Part shown: positions 1 through 5,850 of the stretch, one piece after another
Layout of the letters: the number at the start of each line of letters is the position of its first letter
Position numbering within the stretch: position 1 is the first letter of the stretch
Assembly: GCA_027065245.1 (NCBI GenBank)
Contig: JAMOOS010000258.1
Span: 1 to 7,631, forward strand
Source of the DNA: Desulfuromonadaceae bacterium
GTDB taxonomy: Bacteria; Desulfobacterota; Desulfuromonadia; Desulfuromonadales; Desulfuromonadaceae
DNA: 7,631 bases
Reading direction: 5' to 3'
The notes under the pieces: model-generated
Told to the model about the DNA's origin: nothing
The model's database searches: none
Seen by the model: the letters and a program-made list of their open reading frames with translations, nothing else
Made by a program: the position numbers and the translations under genes

Positions 1-1488
1 GCCGGGAATGGCCGGCATGGAACTTTCGATACCGATATAGTATGAATAGGCGGTACCGGCCTTGATACGTACCCCTTTACCCTGCGCTTTCAAGCGGGTG
101 TACACCGCTGCGCCACGCGCCACCGCTAGGTCGAAATCACTGCCGGGCAACTGGCGAATCTCCTCGCCGCCGAACTGCCGCAACAGGTCGAACACCCGCT
201 GACGCAACGGCTGCGCCTTGAAAATGCCGCCGTTAAACAACACCGCGCTGGGGCAGATAAAACTCACGCCATCGCGCTCACGAATACGCTGCCGCGCCAG
301 CTTTTGCAACTGCTCATTGGATTGCACGTTGATACAACTGCGCACCAGAAACTGCGCCAGATGGCGGCTTAGAACCGGATCCTGCGCGTAGGCCAGCCCC
401 ATCTCCTGCAGGCCGCCCTGGGTAACAGCGGGATGATCAGCGATTGATACCAGCGGCAGAAAACCGTCTACCACCACCTGCTGCAACAGTTCACGCGTCA
501 CATGGGTAGTGATGGTCTTGGCAAACAGGCTGGCGCCGCGACTGGGCACGGCAACGGGATAACGCGCGGCGGCGGGATCGCTGAACAGCGCCTCCTTGGC
601 TACCCGGCAACCGTGAACAAGCGCCAGCATCTGGGCGGCGTCGAGCTCTTTGCCCTGCTGCTGCAACTGAGCGCGCAGGGTGTAGGCCAGAGCCAGGTCC
701 ATATTGTCGCCGCCGAGCAGAATGTGATCGCCGACACTGATCCGCTCCAGCTGCAGTTCACCGCCGCGCTCGGTTACGGCAATGAGGCTGAAATCAGCGG
801 TGCCGCCGCCGACATCGCACACCAGCACCACGTCTCCCGCCTGCACCTGCTCGCGCCAGTCGTCGGCATGCACCTGCAACCAGTGATAAAACGCCGCCTG
901 CTGTTCCTCCAGCAGCACCGCGTCCCCCCAACCGGCCGCGGCGGCGGCATCGGCGGTAAATATCCGTGCCACCTCGTCAAAAGAGGCCGGTACCGTAATC
1001 GTTACCTTGCAGCGGGACAAATCGGCGTCAACTCCCTGTCGGCGCCAGTGTGCCAGCAGGGCATAACGCAGATGGCGCAGGTATTCCTCCGCCGCCTGCA
1101 GCGGTGACACCTTGCGCTCCTCCAGCTCCGACTGCCACGGCAGTAACGGCGCCGTGGGATCGATACTGCTGTTGCACAGCCAGGACTTAGCCGAAGTCAC
1201 CAGCCGCTGCGGTGACAGGGCTCCATGGTTGCGCGCCCACTCGCCCACCACCATGTCGGCGCGACTGCACTGCCAGCCCGGCGACGGCAGGCTGCGCTGC
1301 TCTTGCTCAGTGGCCAGATACAGTGCCGATGGCAGAGTGGGTCTACTGTCGATGGTACGCGCCGAAACCAGTTGCGCCACCGGCACCGTTTCCGCCACAC
1401 CGTCGCCATCCAGCGGCGTAACGGCCAGCGCGCAGTTGGAAGTCCCCAAGTCGATACCGATGGCATACATGTACTGTGCGTCATCCAT
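1..1488 (-). CDS. Hsp70-family (DnaK-like) chaperone, 3' end cut off by the window edge
   Basis: The minus-strand frame from ATG at 1488 stays open for 496 codons to base 1, so the C-terminus is missing. Seen: the actin/Hsp70 ATPase landmarks come in order. They are the phosphate-1 loop GIDLGTSNCALA (residues 11-22), VTITVPASFDEVAR (162-175), EEQQAAFY (194-201), the phosphate-2 loop CDVGGGTADFS (224-234), LLGGDNMD (257-264) and the adenosine-site motif LFNGGIFK (417-424). The family is an ATP-dependent, presumably cytoplasmic chaperone. Divergence from DnaK and the DUF2760 neighbour suggest one of the non-canonical Hsp70s of about 600 residues, so roughly 100 residues may lie outside. The start lies 13 bases after the DUF2760 stop with only a weak G-rich ribosome site, so the two are probably co-transcribed. 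Met7 is an alternative start. Client proteins and any DnaJ/GrpE dependence cannot be inferred. Confidence 0.93.
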   Translation of the reverse strand, partial: MDDAQYMYAIGIDLGTSNCALAVTPLDGDGVAETVPVAQLVSARTIDSRPTLPSALYLATEQEQRSLPSPGWQCSRADMVVGEWARNHGALSPQRLVTSAKSWLCNSSIDPTAPLLPWQSELEERKVSPLQAAEEYLRHLRYALLAHWRRQGVDADLSRCKVTITVPASFDEVARIFTADAAAAAGWGDAVLLEEQQAAFYHWLQVHADDWREQVQAGDVVLVCDVGGGTADFSLIAVTERGGELQLERISVGDHILLGGDNMDLALAYTLRAQLQQQGKELDAAQMLALVHGCRVAKEALFSDPAAARYPVAVPSRGASLFAKTITTHVTRELLQQVVVDGFLPLVSIADHPAVTQGGLQEMGLAYAQDPVLSRHLAQFLVRSCINVQSNEQLQKLARQRIRERDGVSFICPSAVLFNGGIFKAQPLRQRVFDLLRQFGGEEIRQLPGSDFDLAVARGAAVYTRLKAQGKGVRIKAGTAYSYYIGIESSMPAIPG

Positions 1489-1501
1489 TGCTACCCCACG
1501 C

Positions 1502-2131
1502 TCAATCTATTACCACTTCGGCAGCGGCAATGATGGTGCTGGCAATCTTGACCTGTTCGCCATCTTCGATCACCTGCGGCAATTTGACACTGGTGGTTTT
1601 CCAGCCGCGATGCTGCACCTGGCCGTTGAACGGCGCGCTGTCCGGCACCCGCCCCACCAAACGGTAGGAATTACTGTCGTAATTATCGGCCAGAGAGATC
1701 TCCTCCATTTCGGCACCGGGATGAACCGCCTCGATGGTAAAACACTCCTTGATCACTTCGCAACAACCCTGGTGGACAATACGCGCCGCCGCGCCCACCG
1801 ATTCGTTATCGTAGGCGGCAATATCATCCATGATAAAATCGACCAGGCGCCCCTTCTCCTGCAGCCGCGCCAGAAACTGCACCACGGCAGCATTACAGCT
1901 ATCACTACTACTCACGCCAACGGCAGCCGCCGCAGCTTCGTGCGCTTTATCGTCGACAGTGTCATCTTCGGCATTCCCTTTGCGCACCAGCGCCAGCATC
2001 TGCAGCACCAGCAGCAACGACGGTGTCGCCACTGCGGCAATCTGCATATACTCGCGAAATTCCGGCGGTACTTCGCCGTAGAGGAGAGTACTTATAATTG
2101 CGATTGTCAGTAAGGTAAGAAAAACCAGCAT
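1502..2131 (-). CDS. DUF2760 domain membrane-anchored protein
   Basis: A 209-residue protein. The N-terminus holds two hydrophobic stretches (residues 1-18 and about 30-49) joined by a short polar loop. Next comes an acidic, Ala/Ser-rich linker (about 53-80), then a soluble domain with FLARLQEKGRLVDFIMDDI (86-104), AARIVHQGC (115-123) and HRGWKTTSVKLPQV (174-187). I recognise this pattern as DUF2760, a family of unknown function that commonly sits beside Hsp70-like genes. I chose ATG at 2131 over an in-frame TTG at 2140 because AAGGAG (2147-2142) is 10 bases from the ATG but almost abuts the TTG. The gene is first of a probable two-gene unit with the Hsp70 gene. A role as membrane anchor or partner of that chaperone is inference from context. 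Confidence 0.88.
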   Translation of the reverse strand: MLVFLTLLTIAIISTLLYGEVPPEFREYMQIAAVATPSLLLVLQMLALVRKGNAEDDTVDDKAHEAAAAAVGVSSSDSCNAAVVQFLARLQEKGRLVDFIMDDIAAYDNESVGAAARIVHQGCCEVIKECFTIEAVHPGAEMEEISLADNYDSNSYRLVGRVPDSAPFNGQVQHRGWKTTSVKLPQVIEDGEQVKIASTIIAAAEVVID

Positions 2132-2327
2132 GATATTCAATCTCCTTTGTCATCAGCCGTGGCACTGTAAATATGGTACCCGGCGCATTGCCACTGTCAT
2201 CGTAGATGCAACAACCAGATGTCACACAAGGAACCTGGCGGATGTAGACAGCTCGAAGCGGAAATCGGCACCGGCCAGACGGCTTTGCCGCCGCGTCATG
2301 GAAAGTCCACCAGACTCCAAGGGAGAA

Positions 2328-2356
2328 CTTATACCATTTTAAGCACTAAATGTTGA
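2328..2356 (-). promoter_or_regulatory. Candidate sigma-70-type promoter for the DUF2760-Hsp70 unit
   Basis: On the minus strand TCAACA (2356-2351) is followed after 17 bases by TATAAG (2333-2328). TGG directly before the -10 gives an extended -10 element. It lies downstream of both hairpins that end the small gene, as expected for a separate promoter. Transcription would start near 2321, leaving a leader of about 190 bases. This is motif reading only; no heat-shock sigma-32 motif was recognised. Confidence 0.45.
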
Positions 2357-2418
2357 CCAGGAATTGCCGCCAGCGGCAGAGATTATTTCGCCGCCGCAGC
2401 CAATGCAGACAAAGAAAC

Positions 2419-2446
2419 AAAAAAAACAGCCGTCCGGGGACGACTG
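2419..2446 (-). terminator. Rho-independent terminator (minus strand)
   Basis: On the minus strand CAGTCGT (2446-2440) pairs with ACGGCTG (2433-2427), including one G-U pair. The loop is CCCCGG, and two further C-G pairs are possible inside it. Eight T residues (2426-2419) follow directly. This is a textbook intrinsic terminator about 60 bases after the stop of the 46-residue gene. The plus strand has no T-run at the equivalent place, so it should act in one direction. Confidence 0.85.
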
Positions 2447-2452
2447 CCATAT

Positions 2453-2480
2453 AAAAAAGGGGAGATGTCGAAGACACCCC
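2453..2480 (-). terminator. First terminator-like hairpin after the 46-residue gene
   Basis: On the minus strand GGGG (2480-2477) and TGTC (2476-2473) pair with GACA (2469-2466) and CCCC (2462-2459). The loop is TTC, there is a 3-base TCT bulge, and six T residues (2458-2453) follow directly. The bulge makes it weaker than the downstream terminator. Its left-arm GGGG can instead pair with CCCC at 2490-2487 in an upstream hairpin (2470-2498), so the two structures exclude each other. Confidence 0.6.
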
Positions 2481-2505
2481 AACAGTGGGGATCTCTTCAG
2501 TTCTG

Positions 2506-2646
2506 TTACTGATCTATGATAACTTCGCGCGCGTTAATACGGTAGTTGTAGGGTCGCTGTGTGTCAATGCCAAGTTCGCGCAGCAATTTGGCCACAGCCT
2601 TGGGCTTTTTGCCAAAGATTTTTTTGATGGGGATAGTAATTGCCAT
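2506..2646 (-). CDS. Small basic protein of unknown function, 46 residues
   Basis: This short frame runs from ATG 2646 to TAA 2508-2506. Evidence that it is real: a perfect AGGAGG (2659-2654) lies 7 bases before the ATG, a TTGACA promoter lies upstream, and an intrinsic terminator lies downstream. The protein starts MAITIPIKKIFGKKPKAV, a beta-like segment followed by a lysine-rich stretch. A likely helix follows (AKLLRELGID, residues 19-28), and the end is strand-like (YNYRINAREVIID, 33-45). There is no signal peptide, membrane helix or cysteine. It is net positive, so nucleic-acid binding is conceivable. The helix-then-strand pattern faintly recalls the middle of ThiS/MoaD sulfur carriers, but the C-terminal Gly-Gly is absent. 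I do not recognise the family. It is transcribed divergently from the mla operon. Confidence 0.78.
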   Translation of the reverse strand: MAITIPIKKIFGKKPKAVAKLLRELGIDTQRPYNYRINAREVIIDQ

Positions 2647-2653
2647 CGATTAA

Positions 2654-2659
2654 CCTCCT
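2654..2659 (-). promoter_or_regulatory. Perfect Shine-Dalgarno of the 46-residue gene
   Basis: AGGAGG on the minus strand, 7 bases before ATG 2646. It is the strongest ribosome site in the window and the main reason to accept this short gene as translated. Confidence 0.85.
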
Positions 2660-2675
2660 GGTTTCAGTCTGTCAT

Positions 2676-2695
2676 TGGTCGGAATATAACGACCA
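2676..2695 (-). repeat. Inverted repeat at the 5' end of the small-gene transcript
   Basis: TGGTCG (2676-2681) and CGACCA (2690-2695) form a 6-bp dyad around an 8-base AT-rich centre. With the -10 at 2709-2704, the predicted start near 2697 puts this dyad at the very 5' end of the transcript. It could be an operator or a 5' hairpin that protects the message; the sequence cannot tell which. Confidence 0.5.
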
Positions 2696-2703
2696 GCGCC
2701 TTA

Positions 2704-2732
2704 AAGTTAACCCGAACAGTCGTTCTTGTCAA
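2704..2732 (-). promoter_or_regulatory. Sigma-70-type promoter for the 46-residue gene
   Basis: On the minus strand a perfect -35 TTGACA (2732-2727) is followed by a 17-base spacer and TAACTT (2709-2704). The -10 matches the consensus only at its first two and last bases. The predicted transcript begins near 2697, about 50 bases before the ATG. Confidence 0.6.
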
Positions 2733-2836
2733 CAAAAATCAATATATTGTGGTAAAAAACGTTACCTGCGCTACCTGTTGCGGTGGCAGCATTTTTCTAT
2801 GGCACACCGCTAATATTGTGTCACAAAAAACGCTGC

Positions 2837-2852
2837 GATAAACATGTTTATC
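2837..2852. promoter_or_regulatory. Perfect 16-bp palindrome, candidate operator of the mla promoter
   Basis: GATAAACATGTTTATC is a perfect 16-bp palindrome. It ends one base before the proposed mla -35 element, so its centre is about 45 bases upstream of the predicted start. That position suits an activator or repressor dimer. It is not followed by a T-run and precedes the promoter, so a terminator role is unlikely. I cannot assign a regulator. Confidence 0.55.
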
Positions 2853-2853
2853 C

Positions 2854-2883
2854 TCGACAAAAAGCACCTGCAGGACGTATAAG
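2854..2883 (+). promoter_or_regulatory. mlaE: Candidate sigma-70-type promoter of the mla operon
   Basis: TCGACA (2854-2859, 5 of 6 to consensus), an 18-base spacer and TATAAG (2878-2883, 5 of 6) predict a start near 2890 and a leader of about 80 bases before ATG 2970. A second, weaker candidate is TTGAAC (2897-2902) with TAACGA (2920-2925). If that one is used, ATG 2925 would fall outside the transcript, which again favours ATG 2970. Confidence 0.5.
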
Positions 2884-2969
2884 GATAAGTTGCGGCTTGA
2901 ACTTTTTATTTACTTACACTAACGATGCCGCTTCGATCCATTACCCAATTCACAAGCAAATGGTATGCC

Positions 2970-3755
2970 ATGAAAATAATTGCTCTACTGGGAAGGGAAA
3001 CACTGCGCACGCTGGAAACGCTGGGACGTTTTGGCATGTTTTTGGCGCTCAGCCTGTACTGTGCGGTTACACCGCCCTACAAGGTCATGCCCATTGTGCG
3101 TCAGATCCGTTTTATCGGAGCCAACTCCCTGTTTGTCATAATGTTTACCGGTTTGTTTACCGGCATGGTATTAAGTCTTCAGGGTTACTACACCCTGACC
3201 AAGTTTGATTCGGTAGGATTCCTCGGCGCCGCAGTTTCACTGAGCCTTATTCGCGAACTCGGGCCTGTTCTCGGCGCTCTCATGGTGATCGGACGGGCGG
3301 GCAGCGCCATCTGCGCCGAGATCGGCATTATGCGTAACAGTGAGCAGATAGACGCCCTGGAGTGCATGGCCATAGATCCATACCGCTTTTTAGTGGTGCC
3401 AAAGATGGTGGCCGGCATTATTGCCATGCCGTTGCTTACGTTTATCTTTGACGTTATCGGCATTCTCGGCGGCTTTTTGATCGGCGTAGAACTGTTCGGA
3501 GTAAGCGCTGGATCGTATTTTCACGGCATGTATTCAGCAGTGGTATGGCATGATATTGAGATGGGACTGGTCAAATCGCTGGTATTCGGATTGCTCATGG
3601 TATGGATCTGCTCCGCCAAGGGATTCTACCTGCACAAAGAACGTGACGGCGGTTTTGGCGCCGAGGGCGTAAGCCGCACCACTACCAGTGCCGTGGTAAT
3701 AGCATCGGTAGCAGTGCTGGTATGGGATTACCTCATCAGCGCCATTTTGTTATAG
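2970..3755 (+). CDS. mlaE: MlaE-type ABC transporter permease (phospholipid transport)
   Basis: Inner-membrane permease of the Mla system, which moves phospholipids between the inner and outer membranes. It has 261 residues, the usual family length. Several hydrophobic segments are visible (about 52-70, 85-110, 148-175, 198-215, 239-261). The conserved block RELGPVLGALMVIGRAGSA (95-113) and then EIGIMRNSEQIDALECMAID (117-136) are diagnostic of the MlaE family. I chose ATG 2970 (MKIIALLGRETL) over the in-frame ATG 2925 because known MlaE proteins begin near this point and the extra 15 residues look like translated leader. Neither ATG has a strong ribosome site, so the start is less certain than the identity. 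It heads the operon, and its stop overlaps the ribosome site of mlaF. Confidence 0.94.
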   Translation: MKIIALLGRETLRTLETLGRFGMFLALSLYCAVTPPYKVMPIVRQIRFIGANSLFVIMFTGLFTGMVLSLQGYYTLTKFDSVGFLGAAVSLSLIRELGPVLGALMVIGRAGSAICAEIGIMRNSEQIDALECMAIDPYRFLVVPKMVAGIIAMPLLTFIFDVIGILGGFLIGVELFGVSAGSYFHGMYSAVVWHDIEMGLVKSLVFGLLMVWICSAKGFYLHKERDGGFGAEGVSRTTTSAVVIASVAVLVWDYLISAILL

Positions 3756-3764
3756 GGAAAATCC

Positions 3765-4568
3765 ATGCGCACAGATAAAGATAACGATATCGTTATAGAA
3801 CTGGACAACGTGCACAAACACTTCGGTGACCAGAAAGTGCTGAACGGCGTTTCATTGAGTATCCGTGCCGGCACTACCACGGTGATCGTAGGCGCCAGTG
3901 GCCAGGGTAAAAGTGTTATTCTCAAGCACATGCTCGGCTTGATGCAGCCGGACAGCGGTCAGGTAAGGGTCTTCGGCCAGAACCTGGCCATGGCGGGGAA
4001 AAAGGGGCTGCGGCAAATCCGCAGTAAATTCGGTGTTCTGTTCCAGAATGTGGCCCTGTTCGACTCCATGACCATCTACGACAACGTTGCCCTGCCACTG
4101 CGTGAACGCACCGCCGCAAGCGAGGACGATATTCGTCGGCAGGTTGAGGAAAAGCTGGCCATGATGGGGCTGAGCGACCACGGCGACAAATTCCCGGCCC
4201 AGGTAAGCGGCGGTATGCAGAAGCGAGCCGGTCTGGCGCGGGCGCTGGTTTTGAATCCGGAAGTGGTTTTTTTTGACGAGCCCACCACTGGTCTGGATGT
4301 GCGCAAAAGTAACGAAATATACCGCCTGTTTTTTGAAACCCAGACACAACTGCACTACACTGCCGTAATTGTAAGTCACGATGTGCCCAAAATATTCAAA
4401 CTGGCCGACTATGTTACGCTGATGGCCAACGGCCAACTGCAGGGGTGCATGTCGCCGGAGGCATTTCAACTGTCGGGCAATGAATTGATACGAGAATTTG
4501 TCCTCGAAACCATGGGGCCTATATACAGCAGCGAAACCGAGGAGTTGCAATCATATGAAACGCCATAA
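3765..4568 (+). CDS. mlaF: MlaF-type ABC transporter ATP-binding protein
   Basis: Cytoplasmic ATPase that powers the MlaE permease. All nucleotide-binding elements are present: Walker A GASGQGKS (43-50), Q-loop FQN (93-95), signature VSGGMQKRAGLARAL (147-161), Walker B VVFFDEP (167-173), D-loop TGLD (175-178) and H-loop His205 in VSHD. VSGGMQKR is the signature form typical of MlaF/Ttg2A rather than the LSGGQ of most importers. At 267 residues the length is normal. AGGGA (3754-3758), lying over the mlaE stop, is 6 bases from the ATG. The last 14 bases overlap mlaD, which suggests translational coupling and balanced subunit amounts. No catalytic residue is missing. Confidence 0.96.
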   Translation: MRTDKDNDIVIELDNVHKHFGDQKVLNGVSLSIRAGTTTVIVGASGQGKSVILKHMLGLMQPDSGQVRVFGQNLAMAGKKGLRQIRSKFGVLFQNVALFDSMTIYDNVALPLRERTAASEDDIRRQVEEKLAMMGLSDHGDKFPAQVSGGMQKRAGLARALVLNPEVVFFDEPTTGLDVRKSNEIYRLFFETQTQLHYTAVIVSHDVPKIFKLADYVTLMANGQLQGCMSPEAFQLSGNELIREFVLETMGPIYSSETEELQSYETP

Positions 4569-5001
4569 TGTAGAAATAATCGTTGGATTGTTCATGATAC
4601 TGGGCTTTGCCTGCTTTGCCTGGCTATCGATCAAACTGGGCGATGTTGATCTGTTCGGCAAGAATGCCTACCATGTAGTTGCCCGTTTTGAATCTGTGTC
4701 AGGACTTAAGACCGGTGCCAGCGTCCAGATTGGCGGTGTCGAAATCGGCAAAGTGGCCAGGATATCTCTCGATCCCGACAGCTACGACGCTGTAGTCGAT
4801 TTTGAAATAAATAACGGGATAGAACTGCAGGATGACTGTATTGCCTCCATCCGCACCGCCGGTATCATCGGCGATCGTTATGTCAGCATCTCGCCGGGCG
4901 GTTCACCGGTTACCATCGAAGATGGCGGTGAGATTATGGACACCGAATCGGCCATCAACATTGAAGAACTGATAAGCAAGTATATTTTCAACAAAGAATA
5001 G
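4555..5001 (+). CDS. mlaD: MlaD-type MCE-domain protein
   Basis: Inner-membrane-anchored MCE protein. In characterised Mla systems MlaD forms a hexameric ring on the periplasmic face of MlaE-MlaF and passes lipid to or from MlaC. It has 148 residues, with one N-terminal membrane helix (about 8-27) and then a single MCE domain (about 38-116). Family landmarks are SGLKTGASVQIGGVEIGKV (49-67) and TAGIIGDRYVSISPGG (101-116). It is shorter than the 183-residue E. coli protein and ends soon after the MCE domain in a short acidic/helical tail. I chose ATG 4555 because GAGGAG (4539-4544) lies 10 bases before it and the membrane helix follows at once. An upstream in-frame start at 4498 would add 19 unrelated residues inside mlaF. 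Confidence 0.94.
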   Translation: MKRHNVEIIVGLFMILGFACFAWLSIKLGDVDLFGKNAYHVVARFESVSGLKTGASVQIGGVEIGKVARISLDPDSYDAVVDFEINNGIELQDDCIASIRTAGIIGDRYVSISPGGSPVTIEDGGEIMDTESAINIEELISKYIFNKE

Positions 5002-5010
5002 GCTGAAACC

Positions 5011-5823
5011 ATGCGCACATTTACCGTCAGAATACTGCTGTTTTGCCTGCTCGCTCACGGGCTGACCGGCACAGTTTACGCGGTTAGCGCCACCACCATC
5101 ACCGCACCACCACTACTGCTGGCAGCCGACGCCTCGTCTGCCGGGGATGAAGACCTGTACAACGACGATTTGTACAGTGACGATCTGTATGGCGATGAGG
5201 ACACAGCCGATGACGACGCCCTCATTGCCGACCCGTTGGAAACGGTAAATCGCGGCGTGTTCTGGTTCAATGACAAATGCTATTTCTACCTGCTCAAACC
5301 GATAGCAAAGGGCTGGAGGATAGTCCCACAACCAGTCCGCACCGGTCTGGGCAACATGTTTGCCAATCTGAGCATTCCCATACACATTGCCAACGCCATG
5401 CTGCAACTCAAATTCGATTCCGTCGGCAGTGAAACCCTGCGCCTGCTGGTCAATACGACCATCGGTCTGGGCGGGTTCTTCGACCCTGCCGCTGATCTGT
5501 GGAAGATCGACGAAAAAAAAGAGGATTTTGGTCAGACTTTGGGCTATTATGGGGTGGGCGAAGGATTTTACCTGGTGCTGCCTTTTCTGGGCGCTTCCGA
5601 TCTGCGCGACGGTATCGGCATGATTCCCGACAGCTACGCCTATCCGGTACGCTGGTTTGCCGACAACGAAGTAGTTCTGGGTGTCAAGGGGGCGGCGACG
5701 ATCAACGGGGTCTCCATCGACCGCGATACTTACGAGAGCATCGTCAACGAACAGCTTGATCCATATCTGTTTATCCGCGACGCCTACATCCAGCACCGGC
5801 GGGCACAGGTAGAAGATAAATAA
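5011..5823 (+). CDS. mlaA: MlaA/VacJ-type outer-membrane phospholipid transport component
   Basis: MlaA sits in the outer membrane and, in E. coli, removes misplaced phospholipid from the outer leaflet. It has 270 residues. An N-terminal signal peptide likely ends at VYA (22-24). Next comes a low-complexity acidic segment with three DLYxD repeats (48-62). The MlaA domain follows: DPLETVNRGVFWFND (74-88), KPIAKGW (96-102), VPQPVRTGLGN (105-115), GLGGFFDPA (152-160), TLGYYGVGEGFYLVLPFLG (176-194), SDLRDG (196-201) and DPYLFIRDAY (250-259). E. coli MlaA is a lipoprotein, but here the only N-terminal cysteine (Cys12) is inside the hydrophobic core with Phe before it, so no lipobox is visible. The gene starts 9 bases after mlaD with a weak ribosome site. 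Confidence 0.95.
   Translation: MRTFTVRILLFCLLAHGLTGTVYAVSATTITAPPLLLAADASSAGDEDLYNDDLYSDDLYGDEDTADDDALIADPLETVNRGVFWFNDKCYFYLLKPIAKGWRIVPQPVRTGLGNMFANLSIPIHIANAMLQLKFDSVGSETLRLLVNTTIGLGGFFDPAADLWKIDEKKEDFGQTLGYYGVGEGFYLVLPFLGASDLRDGIGMIPDSYAYPVRWFADNEVVLGVKGAATINGVSIDRDTYESIVNEQLDPYLFIRDAYIQHRRAQVEDK
5152..5196 (+). repeat. Three tandem 15-base repeats in mlaA
   Basis: Three in-frame 15-base units encode DLYND, DLYSD and DLYGD (residues 48-62 of MlaA). The DNA copies differ mostly at third codon positions and in the fourth codon, so the array is old or under protein-level selection rather than freshly expanded. It sits between signal peptide and MlaA domain, in a strongly acidic linker. Confidence 0.85.
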
Positions 5824-5850
5824 AATAAACACACAAAAAAGGATTTATAT

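Larger units (their letters stand above)
2132..2505. other. Intergenic region: leader of the DUF2760-Hsp70 unit plus terminators of the small gene
   Basis: This 374-base stretch has no convincing gene. On the minus strand it holds, in order, hairpins following the 46-residue gene (2419-2498), a candidate promoter (2328-2356) and about 190 bases of untranslated leader. The leader contains GC-rich inverted repeats, including GTGGCA (2159-2164) with TGCCAC (2189-2194) just before the ribosome site of the DUF2760 gene. I could not match the leader to a known riboswitch. Confidence 0.5.
2647..2969. other. Divergent intergenic region between the small gene and the mla operon
   Basis: About 320 AT-rich bases hold two back-to-back promoters. 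The minus-strand promoter (2704-2732) serves the 46-residue gene. The plus-strand promoter (2854-2883) serves mlaE and has a 16-bp perfect palindrome beside it. Smaller dyads include TTGTG-T-CACAA (2816-2826). I see no further gene. In-frame codons upstream of the preferred mlaE ATG, back to ATG 2925, are treated as leader. Confidence 0.6.

Noticed and set aside
502..1107. 201-codon open frame on the plus strand
   Set aside because: It lies antisense to the Hsp70 gene, whose frame carries all the family motifs. Its translation is rich in Gly, Gln and His with no domain pattern, as expected from GC-rich codon bias.
1112..2113. 333-codon open frame on the plus strand
   Set aside because: It is antisense across the end of the Hsp70 gene and nearly all of the DUF2760 gene, both well supported. 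The protein has no recognisable domain and no ribosome site.
1962..2225. 87-codon minus-strand frame starting in the leader and overlapping DUF2760
   Set aside because: It starts at GTG without a ribosome site and runs out of frame into a well-supported gene. The AAGGAG nearby serves ATG 2131.
2230..2300. GC-rich stretch on the minus strand with GGCAAAGCC, resembling part of a c-di-GMP (GEMM) riboswitch
   Set aside because: The flanking conserved segments of that riboswitch could not be found, and the match is a short hairpin-loop string only.
2130..2342. 70-codon plus-strand frame in the leader region
   Set aside because: No ribosome site, odd composition (Cys, Arg and Thr rich), and it lies opposite a likely leader RNA and promoter.
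2485..2841. 118-codon plus-strand frame antisense to the small gene
   Set aside because: It covers the 46-residue gene in reverse and its promoter, has no ribosome site, and its translation shows no family resemblance.
2925..2969. Upstream in-frame ATG giving a 276-residue MlaE
   Set aside because: It would sit at or before the predicted transcription start of the weaker promoter, lacks a ribosome site, and adds residues not typical of MlaE. Kept only as an alternative.
3852..4550. 232-codon minus-strand frame antisense to mlaF
   Set aside because: Shadow of mlaF, whose ABC motifs are complete. Similar antisense frames occur opposite mlaA (5113-5832) and mlaC (5884-6495) and reflect codon bias.
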